Source of the DNA: an uncultured Clostridium sp.
Lineage (GTDB): Bacteria > Bacillota > Clostridia > TANB77 > CAG-508
Direction of reading: 5' to 3'
Assembly: GCA_947575745.1 (NCBI GenBank)
Contig: CANPOS010000011.1
Coordinates: forward strand, 1-50,316
Length of the DNA: 50,316 nt
The notes under the pieces were generated by a model. It did no database searches, was not told the origin of the DNA, and was given only the letters and a program-made list of their open reading frames with translations. This document shows, piece after piece, positions 1-9,795 of the stretch (positions are counted from its first letter, which is position 1; every line of letters begins with the position of its first letter). Made by a program: the position numbers and the translations under genes.

Positions 1-16
1 TAGAAGCTTTCTGGTT

Positions 17-39
17 CCCCCAGCATAGCTGGGGGTTTT
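17..39 (+). terminator. Intrinsic terminator of a gene left of the window
   Basis: An 8-bp GC-rich stem (CCCCCAGC/GCTGGGGG) with a short loop is followed by TTTTCT. It would end a plus-strand transcript whose gene lies outside the window. Confidence 0.8.
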
Positions 40-50
40 CTCCTTAAGTT

Positions 51-88
51 AAAAAAGGGAATTAGAGATATAAAACTCTAATTCCTTT
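51..88 (-). terminator. Terminator of the C39-like peptidase gene
   Basis: Inverted repeat GGAATTAGAG/CTCTAATTCC lies just past the stop codon of the minus-strand gene. A run of A on the plus strand gives the U-tract on the minus strand. Confidence 0.75.
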
Positions 89-92
89 AATT

Positions 93-921
93 TTAACTTT
101 TCTCAATAAACAAAGCCTTAGCAATATATGGAGTAATTTCATTTATATCATACCAACCAGAAGCCTTATATTCATCTATACCATTTGGATTAGATACATA
201 AACTTTAGAATTTCCATCTGTTGCAAGTAAAACCATATAATGAGAAGCTGTTGTCCAACGATTTTCTCCATTTTGTGTCCATATACATATTAAAACTGGT
301 TTATTAGTGCTTAAATGATTTATTATATATTCATTAGATAAACGTACCTTATCATAACAAAAATCAGAATTTTTAATATTAAAAGTCTTTGATAATTCCT
401 TAGGGATTTTATTTCCATTTAAAACAGGATAATATTTTTCTCTTAAATCTTCAGGAGTTATATCTTGTCCATAACCACTTAAAATTATAGCCATAGATGT
501 AATTCCACAGCCTGTATTTGTCATGATATCGTTCCAATATGGGTTATTACTCCAAGAAGAATTACCATTTTGTTTATATTCTATGTATGTTTTTTGATTA
601 GTTGTTGTAAAAGTTGTAAAATAGCCATCTTTATTATCTAATTTTTCCTGTCCGCTTTCCATCATAATCGCTATTTGTATCTTCTTTTACAATAGGATAT
701 TTACTTTGAGTTTCATTTGAAATCCCCTCAGGAAACTCTGCTATATCTATATCGACCTCATTTGTAGTATTAGTTGTAGCTCCATCTCCGCTTCCATCTG
801 CAAAACGTTTAGAAATCAAAGAATTAGTAAGCTGTATTATTCCATATATAATAGCGATTAAAAGTAGTAAACAAATAATCACTCTTTTAATTTTCAATTT
901 TTTTAAATTAAATCCTTTCAA
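93..921 (-). CDS. Membrane-anchored C39-like cysteine peptidase, split by a CGG frameshift site
   Basis: One gene in two frames. The TTG start (AAGGAGG about 9 nt upstream) gives a basic N-terminus, a membrane segment at about residues 13-32 and a low-complexity linker. At codon 90 the frame meets CGG (652-654, minus strand). Skipping its C gives DGK-GQEK and opens a 186-residue second half. That half has the papain-like layout of Peptidase_C39_2: Cys in NTGCGITSMA, His in ASHYMVLL and Asn in VSNPNG. Total 275 residues. The protein is probably an extracytoplasmic peptidase anchored by its N-terminus; the substrate is unknown. Family assignment rests on motifs only. Read without the shift, the membrane anchor and the catalytic domain would be separate proteins, and the second has no well-placed ribosome-binding site. 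Confidence 0.75.
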
Positions 922-1118
922 TATAAATATCCTCCTTTATTCTTTTGTTCTATAATATCATATTATACTACATAAATATTAAAAATCATTTAAAAAAAAG
1001 TTAAAACTTCCTTAAAAAATTCTTAATTATTTCTTACATTTTTCTTACAATTACTGGTATTTAAGTGAAAATTGCAATCTTGTATGCTATAATGCTTTTG
1101 AAAGGAAATATTGTAAAT

Positions 1119-1487
1119 ATGGAAGTATTAGAAAGCGAAAAAGAAGTTATAGGTAAATTAAATATTTTAGGAAAATCAAAAGCTAATGCCATTCATATAA
1201 ATGGATTAGAAATTAACAAATGGAAACATAGATGTATACTATATAATGAAGATATTTCCTTAACACCTTTAGAATTTAAAATACTTTGGTATTTATTAGA
1301 AAATAGAGGAAGAGTAGTAACAGGACAAGAACTCTTTGAAAATGTCTGGGAAGAGGAATATTTGGGCTCAAATAATACCATTATGGTACATATAAGAAGA
1401 ATTAGAAAAAAGTTAGGAGAAAACACAAAAAAACCGAAATTTATTAAAACAGTATGGGGAATAGGTTATAAAATAGATAAAAACTAA
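1119..1487 (+). CDS. Stand-alone winged-helix DNA-binding protein (OmpR/PhoB C-terminal type)
   Basis: The 122-residue protein matches the DNA-binding half of OmpR/PhoB response regulators: TPLEFKILWYLLENRGRVVT, then the recognition region NNTIMVHIRRIRKKL and the closing wing WGIGYKI. There is no receiver domain before it, only about 30 residues, so it is not a standard phosphorelay regulator. I chose the ATG at 1119, which follows AAAGGAAAT. A longer reading from 1065 would run through a TATAAT at 1088-1093 that may be the -10 box. No histidine kinase is next to it. Target genes are unknown; the divergent peptidase gene is one candidate. Confidence 0.7.
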   Translation: MEVLESEKEVIGKLNILGKSKANAIHINGLEINKWKHRCILYNEDISLTPLEFKILWYLLENRGRVVTGQELFENVWEEEYLGSNNTIMVHIRRIRKKLGENTKKPKFIKTVWGIGYKIDKN

Positions 1488-1493
1488 ATTTAT

Positions 1494-1534
1494 TAGCTGT
1501 TTGAACGAAGTTAAGTTAGCTGTTTGAACGAAGT
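1494..1534. repeat. Short tandem repeat after the winged-helix gene
   Basis: TAGCTGTTTGAACGAAGT occurs twice with a 23-bp period (1494-1511 and 1517-1534), followed by purine-rich, stop-poor sequence before the terminator. Function not apparent. Confidence 0.6.
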
Positions 1535-1590
1535 GAGATACAGATAACTTATGCGTAATGAAATGGAGAAGAGTTACAACTAAGTTATAC

Positions 1591-1637
1591 GAAAATAAGA
1601 TTTTCTTGTAAGAAAATCTTATTTTCGTTATTCTTTT
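1591..1637. terminator. Bidirectional terminator between convergent genes
   Basis: A 17-bp perfect inverted repeat (GAAAATAAGATTTTCTT and its complement, 2-nt loop) sits between the convergent genes at 1487 and 1638, with T-rich sequence beyond it. Confidence 0.8.
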
Positions 1638-2072
1638 TTATAGATACTTTTTCAATGTCTCTACACTATCCTCTTGCATTACAACAAAATCATTTAATAT
1701 ATTTTTTACATTTTCATTTGCATTTGGATTTTGATTTAAAAGTCTTCTTCCTTCAATAATTCCCATATTAGTTCCTTGCATTAACAATTCAGATAACTTT
1801 GAAGTTGTATCATCAGTCATTGTTCTCATTTGTATACCATACCAAGTCATAGCTTTATTCATAGCATTTGTCTCATGAGGTTCTTTGTCAGTATATTCTG
1901 AATACAAATTATTTACTCTTTCAGAGATTTTTTCATATTTTTTATATTCTGTATTAAGAACTTCTTTAAAATCATAATCAGACACTTTATCCTTAATAAA
2001 TGAAATTGCATCCATACCCATTGTTGCACCTTTATTTACTTCATCTAATATATTCAAATTTTTATTTTCCAT
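1638..2072 (-). CDS. Hypothetical helical protein, 144 residues
   Basis: I do not recognise this gene. The protein has no signal peptide or membrane segment and is predicted by eye to be mostly helical, with charged amphipathic stretches and several conserved-looking Asn/Met positions (TNAMNKAMTW, NQNPNAN, MQEDSVETLKKYL). The helix pattern suggests a ferritin-like or four-helix bundle, but no metal ligands are evident. It is preceded by a weak GGAGG-like site (AAATGGAGG) and stands alone, convergent with the winged-helix gene. Codon usage fits the native genes and there is no CGG in frame. Confidence 0.6.
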   Translation of the reverse strand: MENKNLNILDEVNKGATMGMDAISFIKDKVSDYDFKEVLNTEYKKYEKISERVNNLYSEYTDKEPHETNAMNKAMTWYGIQMRTMTDDTTSKLSELLMQGTNMGIIEGRRLLNQNPNANENVKNILNDFVVMQEDSVETLKKYL

Positions 2073-2299
2073 AAAACCTCCATTTGAATAATTTATTCTT
2101 TAAAAACATTTGAATAGATTATTCGAAAAATATTATTTGCAAAAATAAAAAAAATATTACTAATGCAACCGACAAATTTTTCTAATTATTTTTTTTAAAA
2201 AATTGGCATACTAAACACATAAAAACAATTTGTATGAAATTTTGCTTTATTTAAAAATATAGCAAAGTTCTACAATATCAAAAGAGGAGGAAATTTTTT

Positions 2300-3337
2300 A
2301 TGAAAAAAACAATTAGTATAATAGCTATTTTCGTAGCAATAATACTTACATTTTTTATTACTGGAAGTTCTTATGCAGCAGCTTTAGACGCTATTTCAAC
2401 AAAAGTAAATAATCAAACTATAAGACCTGATGAAGAATTAAATGTAACAGTTGAATTTGGAGAAGACTTAGGTGCTGCAATACTAGAATTCTCTTATGAC
2501 AATAATATATTCGAATATGTATCAGTAGATCAAGGAACAGCAAATGACCAAGGAGATAAAGTAAGAGTAGAATTTCACGATACCACAGGAGGAACAGCAC
2601 CAATAGCTAGCATGACTGCAACATTTAAAGCAAAAGCTGACTTAACAACATCAAATCCTACTGAAATCACAATAGTAGGAGAAGGATTTGGTAACCCAGA
2701 CGGTTCTGTTAGATATGATGATATTACAACACCAATGGTAGAAAGAGTAACTGTAGAACCAGATTATCAAGATTATACAATAGATTTAATATACACTGGA
2801 GACATTATAGCAAATGAAGAAAAGGATATGACACTTTCTTATGCATCTAGTATGGGACGTTATTATGAACACGCAAGATTAGAAGCAGAAGCAACTACTC
2901 CAGCAGGAGCAACTGTTAAGCTAACAGGATTAAATACTGTTGACAATGCAGAACAAAACCTAATTTTAAGTGGTTGGGGAGATCCTCAAGGATATAAAAT
3001 AGGTGGAAAAGACTTTGAACAAACTTTAAACTTAAAAGGACTATTCAGTAATGCAGGAGAATATACAATAACATTTAAACTAATAGATAGAGACGATTCA
3101 GATAAAGCAATTGTAGAAAAAGTTGTAACACTTGCAGTAAAAGAAAAAGATACAGTTGTAACACCACCACAAGAAGATCAAACACCTGAAACTCAAGAAC
3201 CAGTTCCAGAAACACCAAAAGAAGAACAAAAGCCAACAACTTTGCCAAAAACAGGAGAAAATATCTATATCACAATGTTTAGTTTAGTTCTTGCATTAGT
3301 AGGAGTAACAGCTATATATAATAAAAAATCTCATTAG
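2300..3337 (+). CDS. Sortase-anchored cohesin-domain surface protein (LPXTG)
   Basis: The 345-residue secreted protein has a signal peptide (basic MKK, hydrophobic core, likely cleavage after SSYA). A cohesin-like domain follows at about residues 28-150 (LNVTVEFGEDLGAAILEFSY, then FKAKADL). A second beta-rich region spans about 155-285, then comes a Pro/Glu/Thr-rich spacer. The C-terminus is a cell-wall sorting signal: LPKTG, a hydrophobic stretch and a KK tail. The ribosome-binding site GAGGAGG is strong. A terminator and then a sortase gene follow, so the sortase is its probable anchoring enzyme. Cohesins bind dockerins, and the glucosaminidase two genes downstream ends in a dockerin, so this is a plausible surface receptor for it. 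That pairing is an inference. Confidence 0.8.
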   Translation: MKKTISIIAIFVAIILTFFITGSSYAAALDAISTKVNNQTIRPDEELNVTVEFGEDLGAAILEFSYDNNIFEYVSVDQGTANDQGDKVRVEFHDTTGGTAPIASMTATFKAKADLTTSNPTEITIVGEGFGNPDGSVRYDDITTPMVERVTVEPDYQDYTIDLIYTGDIIANEEKDMTLSYASSMGRYYEHARLEAEATTPAGATVKLTGLNTVDNAEQNLILSGWGDPQGYKIGGKDFEQTLNLKGLFSNAGEYTITFKLIDRDDSDKAIVEKVVTLAVKEKDTVVTPPQEDQTPETQEPVPETPKEEQKPTTLPKTGENIYITMFSLVLALVGVTAIYNKKSH

Positions 3338-3344
3338 AACTAAC

Positions 3345-3374
3345 AATAAAAGTGGCTAAGCCACTTTTATTGCA
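3345..3374 (+). terminator. Terminator between cohesin gene and sortase gene
   Basis: AATAAAAGTGG/CCACTTTTATT forms an 11-bp stem with a short loop and a weak T-rich tail. Some read-through into the sortase gene is possible. Confidence 0.7.
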
Positions 3375-3401
3375 TACATAACTATTTTTTTAGGAGAAAA
3401 C

Positions 3402-4025
3402 ATGAGAAGAAGAAGAAGAAAGAAAAACATAGCCAAAAAAGTTTTTATAAATACAATATTAATGGGCTCTATTTTAATCATTATGACATGTATATTTACA
3501 GAAAAACTTGGGGAAAATCATTATAAAGGAAATAATTACTTAGCCGAAAAATTAAGCCTAGAAGGTGAATCTAATACTCAAGAGATAGAAGATGTTTTAG
3601 AATATCCAAAAGAATATATAGATAACAATTTTAATGGCTATGAAGTTTGTGCAAAATTGGAAATACCTAAAATCTCTTTAACAACCAATGTATTAAGCGA
3701 ATACTCTAAAAAAGCATTATCAATATGTGTAACTAGATTTTGGGGTGTAAAACCAAATACTGTAGGAAACTTCTGTATTGCAGGACATAATACTAAATCT
3801 AAAAACATGTTCTATAATCTAAAAAATCTAAAAATTGGAGATACAATTTTTCTTACTGACCATGAAGTTGGAAAAGTAGAATACGAAGTATTTAAAATAT
3901 ATAAAGTATCTCCTAATAATACTGATTGTTTAGATCCTCTTACAAAATACGAAAAAGAAATAACTCTAATAACTTGTACAAATGATGCGCAGAAAAGGTT
4001 AATTATTAAAGGGCGTGAAGTTTAA
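3402..4025 (+). CDS. Sortase
   Basis: A 207-residue membrane transpeptidase with a very basic N-terminus (six Arg and Lys after Met) and one membrane anchor at about residues 14-30. The sortase catalytic triad is visible: His in CIAGHN, Cys in LITCTN and Arg in KRLIIKGRE. The Cys motif and length fit class D-like or accessory sortases of clostridia. It would cleave LPXTG between Thr and Gly and attach the protein to the cell wall. The LPKTG protein directly upstream is the obvious substrate. AGGAG lies just before the start. No CGG site. Confidence 0.85.
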   Translation: MRRRRRKKNIAKKVFINTILMGSILIIMTCIFTEKLGENHYKGNNYLAEKLSLEGESNTQEIEDVLEYPKEYIDNNFNGYEVCAKLEIPKISLTTNVLSEYSKKALSICVTRFWGVKPNTVGNFCIAGHNTKSKNMFYNLKNLKIGDTIFLTDHEVGKVEYEVFKIYKVSPNNTDCLDPLTKYEKEITLITCTNDAQKRLIIKGREV

Positions 4026-4296
4026 AAATAACAAACAAAATGTATAAAAATAAGTGTAAAGAGCGTTGGATAGGAAGGTTTTGTAGAAATTGTTAGATAA
4101 AAAATGAGGGATGTTCACGTAGATTTACAAAGTAAATCTTACAAAGTGAAAGAGGCGCATTTTCTATCGTTGCAATTTCTTAAAAGCTGTATTGACAAGC
4201 GAGTGTAACATTTTTTATACATTTTATCTGTTATTTAAAGTTTTAAAGCTAAAACAAATTTATATAATTAAATTTTACTTAAGAAAGGTTAGTTTA

Positions 4297-6538
4297 ATGA
4301 AGAAAAAACTATTTTTTTGCACACTTATTACCATATTTTTCATATTAATCAATATTAAGGTAAATGCCTCTACTTTTTTAAGTGGTATATCAAACTTTCC
4401 AAGTAGCTATCAACCATATTTACAAGAACTTGCAAAAAATCATTCTAATTGGAAATTTGTAGCACTATACACTAATTTAGATTGGAATACTGTAATAAAT
4501 GAAGAAAATATTTTTGGAAGAAATCTAGTACCAAAAAACTATTCAGATGCTTGGAAAAATCTAACTCCAGGGCAATATAATATTGAAGTAGACAGAGGCT
4601 GGGTAGATAGTTCAAGACAAGCCGTTGAATATTGCATGGATCCCAGAAACTTTTTAAACGAAACTAGATTATTTCAATTTGAAGGTTTATCATACGATGA
4701 AACAACAAATAATCTAAGTGGTGTAGAAAAAATATTATATGGTACAGAATTTTATCAAACAAGAGTCTCTTATTTGGACAGTAATGGAAATACCATTAAT
4801 ACAAACTCTAATTACTCAGATTTAATACTAAAAGCAGCTATAACTTCAAGAGTAAGTCCTTACCACTTAGCATCACGTATTAGACAAGAAGTTGGACCAT
4901 TTTTATCACATAGCTCTATAAGTGGTAATGTAGAAGGCTTTAAAGGTTTATATAATTTCTATAATATAGGTGCTACAAGTTCAACAGAGCCACTTGGTGC
5001 TATAAAAAATGGACTTACCTATGCAAGAGACGGTAAAGGAGCAAGTCAAGAAACAAAAAATAAATACTTAATCCCATGGGATACAAAAGAAAAAGCAATT
5101 ACTGGTGGAGCAATTTGGATTGGTTCTAGTTATATTAATATTGGTCAAAATACAATATATCTACAAAAATTTGATGTTAATGATGCAAAAGGAGGAAGTC
5201 TTTTTTGGCATCAATATATGACTAATGTATTAGCACCATATAGTGAATCAAAATCAATGTATAACGCTTACCAAAAATTAGGAATGTTAGATAATCCTTT
5301 AACCTTTATCATTCCTGTCTATGAAAATATGCCAAATCTTCCAGTTCAAAATCCTAATATAAATCAAAATAATTTTGCATTAGATAATACTAAAGTGTAT
5401 TGTACAAGAGTAAATGTGAATATACGAACAGGACCAAGTACCTCTTATGAAATAATTACTACTATTCCTCAGGGAGAAAAAATGACTAGAATACAAAAAG
5501 GTATAAACTCAGGAGAAAGGTGGGACAAAATAACATTAGAAAATGGAATTACTCGGATATATATTCCAAGAATATGTAGAAATAGTCCCTAATGCTAAAA
5601 TTGAAAAAATTGAATTAAAACTTGATAATACAAAATTAGAAAAAGGAGAAAGAAAAAAACTAGAAGTACTAATTGAACCACAAGAAGCAAGCTCACATAA
5701 AGTAAGTTACACTTCAAGCACTCCAAATGTTGCATCTATAGATAGAAATGGTAATATTCATGCAGTAAGTTCTGGAGAAGCAACTATTACTGTAAAATCA
5801 GAAGAAAGTGATGTAAAAGCAGAAATAACTATATCTGTTCATACTAGTGTAAAAGATTTAGACATTGATCAAACGGAATTTTATATGCGAGCAGGAGACA
5901 CTTTTAAAATAAATACTACTATAGAACCTAAAAATGCAGATAATAAGACTCTAATATATACAAGTTCAAACGAAAGTATAGCATCAATAGATAATACTGG
6001 AACAATTACTGCAAAAGCTGAAGGAGAAGCTGTAATTTTAGTCACTTCAGATGAAAACAATAGTATAAAATCTGAATGCAAATTAACAGTCTTTCCAAAA
6101 ATTCCAGATAGTGAAATACAATTTTCTAAACCACTTAGCCTAAATAGCATGGAAATAACTGGTATAGAATATAATAATAATACTGTACTAGATATTAAAG
6201 AAAAGATTAAAACAAATTATGAAATAGAAATAGTAGATAAAGACGAAAAAGTTCTTGAAGATACTGATAGAGTAGGAACTGGAAGTAAAATACTAATAAA
6301 ACAAGATAATAATATTTTAGCTAAATATTTGATTTTACTATATGGAGACGTGAATGGAGATGCAAGAATAGATAGTATAGATTTATTAGTATTACAAAGG
6401 CATATTCTGCAAATTGAAGAACTAAAAGGTATCTATAAAAAAGCAGGTAATATAGCTAAAGACGGTGGGAAATTAACAGCTATTGATTTATTATTAATTC
6501 AAAGACATATATTAGAAATTCAGTTCCTAAAACAATAA
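4297..6538 (+). CDS. Secreted glucosaminidase with SH3b, two Big_2 domains and a dockerin; CGG frameshift in the SH3b
   Basis: ATG at 4297 follows AGAAAGG; the signal peptide ends near KVNAS. Domains in order: N-acetylglucosaminidase-type peptidoglycan hydrolase (about 40-360; IRQEVGPFLSHSS with catalytic-type Glu, then LYNFYNIGA), an SH3b domain (about 368-430; VNIRTGPSTSYEII), two bacterial Ig-like Big_2 repeats (SYTSSTPNVASID, YTSSNESIASID) and a C-terminal type I dockerin with two Ca-binding repeats (DVNGDARIDSIDLLVLQRHI and DGGKLTAIDLLLIQRHI). At codon 420 the frame meets CGG (5554-5556). Skipping the C gives NGIT-GYIFQEYVEIV, the expected last strand of an SH3b domain. Without the shift the protein would end inside the SH3b and lose the Big_2 and dockerin parts. 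Confidence 0.8.
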
Positions 6539-6585
6539 AGTTCAAAGAATGTAATTAAAGTAAATTAGTGCAAGTGGAGGTTAAT

Positions 6586-7847
6586 ATGATAAAAAAAAAT
6601 ATTTTCTTGATAATAATTTTATATATGTTTTGTTTAAGCTTTCCCATCTATGCAGAAGAAAATGCAACAGTATCTTTAGAAGCGGATAAAAGTATTATTG
6701 AAGTAGAAGAACAGCTTGAAATTAGCTTGAATATAGATAGCGAAAAAGTCGCAGCCTTTTATGCAAATATTTACTTTGATTCTTCGAAATTTGAATTTGT
6801 ATCTGGACCTGAAACCATTAATGTAGAAGAAAACAAGGTAAATCTTGTATGGTATGATTTAGAAGGGGGAAGCGGTTCAAAAAATGGTAAACTCGAAGAA
6901 TTAACATTTAGAGCAAAAGAAAATGGAAGTACAGATTTCATAGTAGAAGGAGAATTCTTTAATGAAAAAGGAGAACTAATTGAAATCAGTTCTGAACCTA
7001 TACAAATACAAATAGGAAAAGAAGAAGGAACATTTAAAAAAGAATTTGAAGAAGATAGAGGTTCTGACACTAACACTGATAATGCAAATCTAAAAGACCT
7101 TAAAATAAATGAAGTAGGACTTGTTCCCGAATTTAACAAAGATATTTTAGATTATGATCTAACTGTTGAAAATTCTATACAAGACTTAGAAGTACTTGCA
7201 CTTTCTGAAAATCCAAATGCAAAAATCGAAATATATCGGAAATATGCGGATTAAAGACAGGTATTAATCTAGTTAGAATAAAAGTAATATCAGAAGATAG
7301 TTCGCAAAGTAAGGAATATGTAATTAAAGTTACAAAAACTGAAAATTTTGAACTAGCAAATACTAACTTAGAAACTTTAGCATTACAAGACGGACTTTTA
7401 AATCCTGTTTTTGATAGTACAATAACTGAATATACTGCCAACGTTTCAAACACTGTCACTAGCCTTAGGCTATTAGCTGTACCTGAAAATGAAAATGCTA
7501 AAGTAGAAATAACTGGAAATGAAGATTTAAAAACTGGTACAAACTTAATTAATGTAGCTGTTACTGCTCAAAATGGTACAACAAAAAGGATCTACAAAAT
7601 CACTGTACACAAAAGAAATGATGAAGAACAAACAAAATTCGAAAAAGAACAAGAAGAGCAACAAGAAAAACTAAAAGACGCATATAATCCTAAAAAAACA
7701 TCTGCAAACACTAATGAAACTAGCAGTTCTATACAATCAAGGGAAGAAAGAAGTAGAAATTATTTAATAGTTTTAGGTATAATTGCTTTAGGTATAGTTA
7801 TAGTTTTTGGTGCTATCTATATTATAAAAACTAGATTTAACAAATAA
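6586..7847 (+). CDS. Cohesin/cadherin-like membrane protein with two CGG frameshift sites
   Basis: ATG at 6586 follows GGAGGTT; a signal peptide ends near PIYAEE. Domains: cohesin-like (about 25-150), then two cadherin-like beta-sandwich repeats each beginning with a leucine-rich 'L..L.....GLVPEF/LLNPVF' segment, a charged Gln/Glu linker and one C-terminal membrane segment with a short basic tail. Two CGG codons, 7237-7239 and 7247-7249, lie ten bases apart. Skipping the C of each gives AKIEIYGNMGLKTGINLV. The second repeat, which needs no shift, reads AKVEITGNEDLKTGTNLI. This internal paralogy proves the intended frame of both sites. About 419 residues. It may hold dockerin proteins at the membrane, such as the glucosaminidase directly upstream. 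Confidence 0.8.
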
Positions 7848-7914
7848 TTTTTCATTTATTTCATGTAGCATTATGTAATATATAACATATTATGTAATGT
7901 GAGGTGAATAAAAA

Positions 7915-8712
7915 GTGTATTGGTTTGAAAATCTAAGCCCAGTAATTCAAGCACTAATTGCAACAACATTTACATGGGGAATAACAGCTTTAGGAGCACT
8001 CATAGTTTGCTTTTTTAAAGAAGTTAATAAAAAAGTATTAAATACCGTTTTAGGTTTTAGTGCTGGAGTAATGATAGCCGCTTCCTTTTGGTCTTTACTT
8101 GCACCTTCAATTGATTTATCAGAAGAACTTGGATACATAGTATGGTTACCACCAACTATTGGTTTTACAATTGGAGGACTTTTTGTACTATTTTCTGATA
8201 AATTTCTTGATAAAATGCTAAAGAGCAAAAAAGGATTAAAAGGTGCAGACTCGCTAAAAAGGTGTATATTACTAATCTCTGCTATCACTATCCATAATAT
8301 TCCAGAAGGAATGTCCATTGGCGTTGCCTTCGGTGGTATAGCAAGTGGAGTACCAGGAATGACAGTAATTGGAGCTATAATGCTTGCACTAGGAATAGGT
8401 ATACAAAACTTTCCAGAAGGTGCTGCCGTATCTTTACCATTAAGAAATGAAGGCTTTTCAAGATTTAAAAGCTTTATGTTAGGGCAGGCATCAGCTCTAG
8501 TTGAACCTATTGCTGCAGTAATTGGTGTAATATTAGCATTAACAATAAGAAGTATCTTACCATTCTTACTAGCTTTCGCAGCAGGAGCAATGATAGCAGT
8601 GGTTGGAAGAGAATTGTTACCAGAATCTGTAAAAGAAGACAAAAACTTAGCAACAGTAGGATTAATATTCGGATTTATCTTAATGATGATATTAGATGTT
8701 GCATTAGGATAA
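7915..8712 (+). CDS. ZIP-family metal transporter
   Basis: The 265-residue integral membrane protein starts at GTG after GAGGTG. About eight hydrophobic segments are visible. The metal-site motifs of ZIP transporters are in the two central helices: HNIPEGMSIGVAFGG and NFPEGAAVSLPLRNEG. It resembles the GufA-like bacterial branch and would import Zn, Fe or Mn. It is followed by its own terminator and then by a CDF exporter gene, so two metal transporters with opposite usual directions are neighbours. No CGG in frame. Confidence 0.9.
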   Translation: MYWFENLSPVIQALIATTFTWGITALGALIVCFFKEVNKKVLNTVLGFSAGVMIAASFWSLLAPSIDLSEELGYIVWLPPTIGFTIGGLFVLFSDKFLDKMLKSKKGLKGADSLKRCILLISAITIHNIPEGMSIGVAFGGIASGVPGMTVIGAIMLALGIGIQNFPEGAAVSLPLRNEGFSRFKSFMLGQASALVEPIAAVIGVILALTIRSILPFLLAFAAGAMIAVVGRELLPESVKEDKNLATVGLIFGFILMMILDVALG

Positions 8713-8727
8713 AATAATATCCAAGAT

Positions 8728-8764
8728 AAAAAGTATATCTTAATTTTATAGGTATACTTTTTAT
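8728..8764 (+). terminator. Terminator after the ZIP transporter gene
   Basis: AAAAAGTATA/TATACTTTTT inverted repeat ending in a T-run. Confidence 0.7.
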
Positions 8765-8834
8765 TGCTTATTATTTGTATTTGTGTTATTATTATATTCT
8801 AAATTATTTTAATAAGGACTTAAAGTGATTAATT

Positions 8835-9693
8835 ATGAATAGATTTGAAAATACTAGAAAAGCCAGCATTTTCGGAATAGCTGGTAATTTATTTTTGTTA
8901 TTAATAAAAACTATAGTTGGAGTTGCGAGTCATTCTCAAGCAATGATTGCAGATGCCACCAATAGTGCAGGAGATATCTTCGCATCTCTTATGACTTTTA
9001 TAGGAAATAAAATTGCAAGTGAACCAAGTGATGATTCTCATAATTTTGGACACGGAAAAGCAGAATACATATTTTCGCTATTTATTAGTATCTCAATTAT
9101 ATTCGTATCTGCAAAATTGTTATTTGACTCTGTCTTATCTCTAATAGAGCATAAAACATTTATATTTTCTTGGGCACTTGTTGTAATTTGTGTTATAACA
9201 ATTTTAACAAAGTTATCATTATACATTTACACAAGAAAGCTATACAAAAAATATAAAGATTTACTATTAAAATCAAATATGGATGATCATAGAAATGACT
9301 GTTTTTTAACAGCATGTACTCTAGTTTCAATATTATCTAGCTTATTGGGAATCTATTTTTTAGATGGAATTGTCGGAATCTTAATTTCTATTTGGATTTT
9401 CTATACTGGTATAAAAATATTTCTTGAAAGCTATAATGTATTAATGGATAAATCCATAAACAATAAAACTAAAGAAGCTATTTTAGAACTAATAAAAAAG
9501 TATAAAGAAATTCAAAAAGTAGATTCTATATATTCTACTCCAATAGGTTACCAATATATTATTACTATTACAATTTATCTTGATGGTAATATGTCCACAT
9601 TTAATAGTCATAAAATAGCTGACGATTTAGAAAAGGACATCGAGGGAATAGAACGGTATTGCTAAAGTATTTATACATGTAAATCCAATTTAA
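8835..9693 (+). CDS. Cation diffusion facilitator (CDF) transporter, CGG frameshift near the end
   Basis: A CDF-family metal exporter. The first helices carry the typical ANSAGD-like site (MIADATNSAGDIFASL) and the HNFGHGKAEYIFSL loop. Six membrane segments follow, then a cytoplasmic domain with HKIADDLEKDIEGIE. At codon 274 the frame meets CGG (9654-9656). Skipping the C gives IEGIAKVFIHVNPI and a stop at 9691-9693, the usual CDF C-terminal strand (VFVHVNP). Read without the shift, the protein ends two codons later in YC and lacks this strand. Final length about 285 residues. Substrate could be Zn, Mn or Fe. Confidence 0.85.
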
Positions 9694-9795
9694 TATTAGA
9701 AGGAAATTATATAAAAGTATAAAAAAGGGCTACACAAATAAAGAAAAATATGGTAATATATAAAAGTATAGATAAATAATAAGGAGGAGATTTAC

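Noticed and set aside
4026-4296. Gene between sortase and glucosaminidase
   Set aside because: The frame can be extended upstream to 4192, but the ribosome-binding site and signal peptide place the start at 4297; the rest shows only a small hairpin around 4120.
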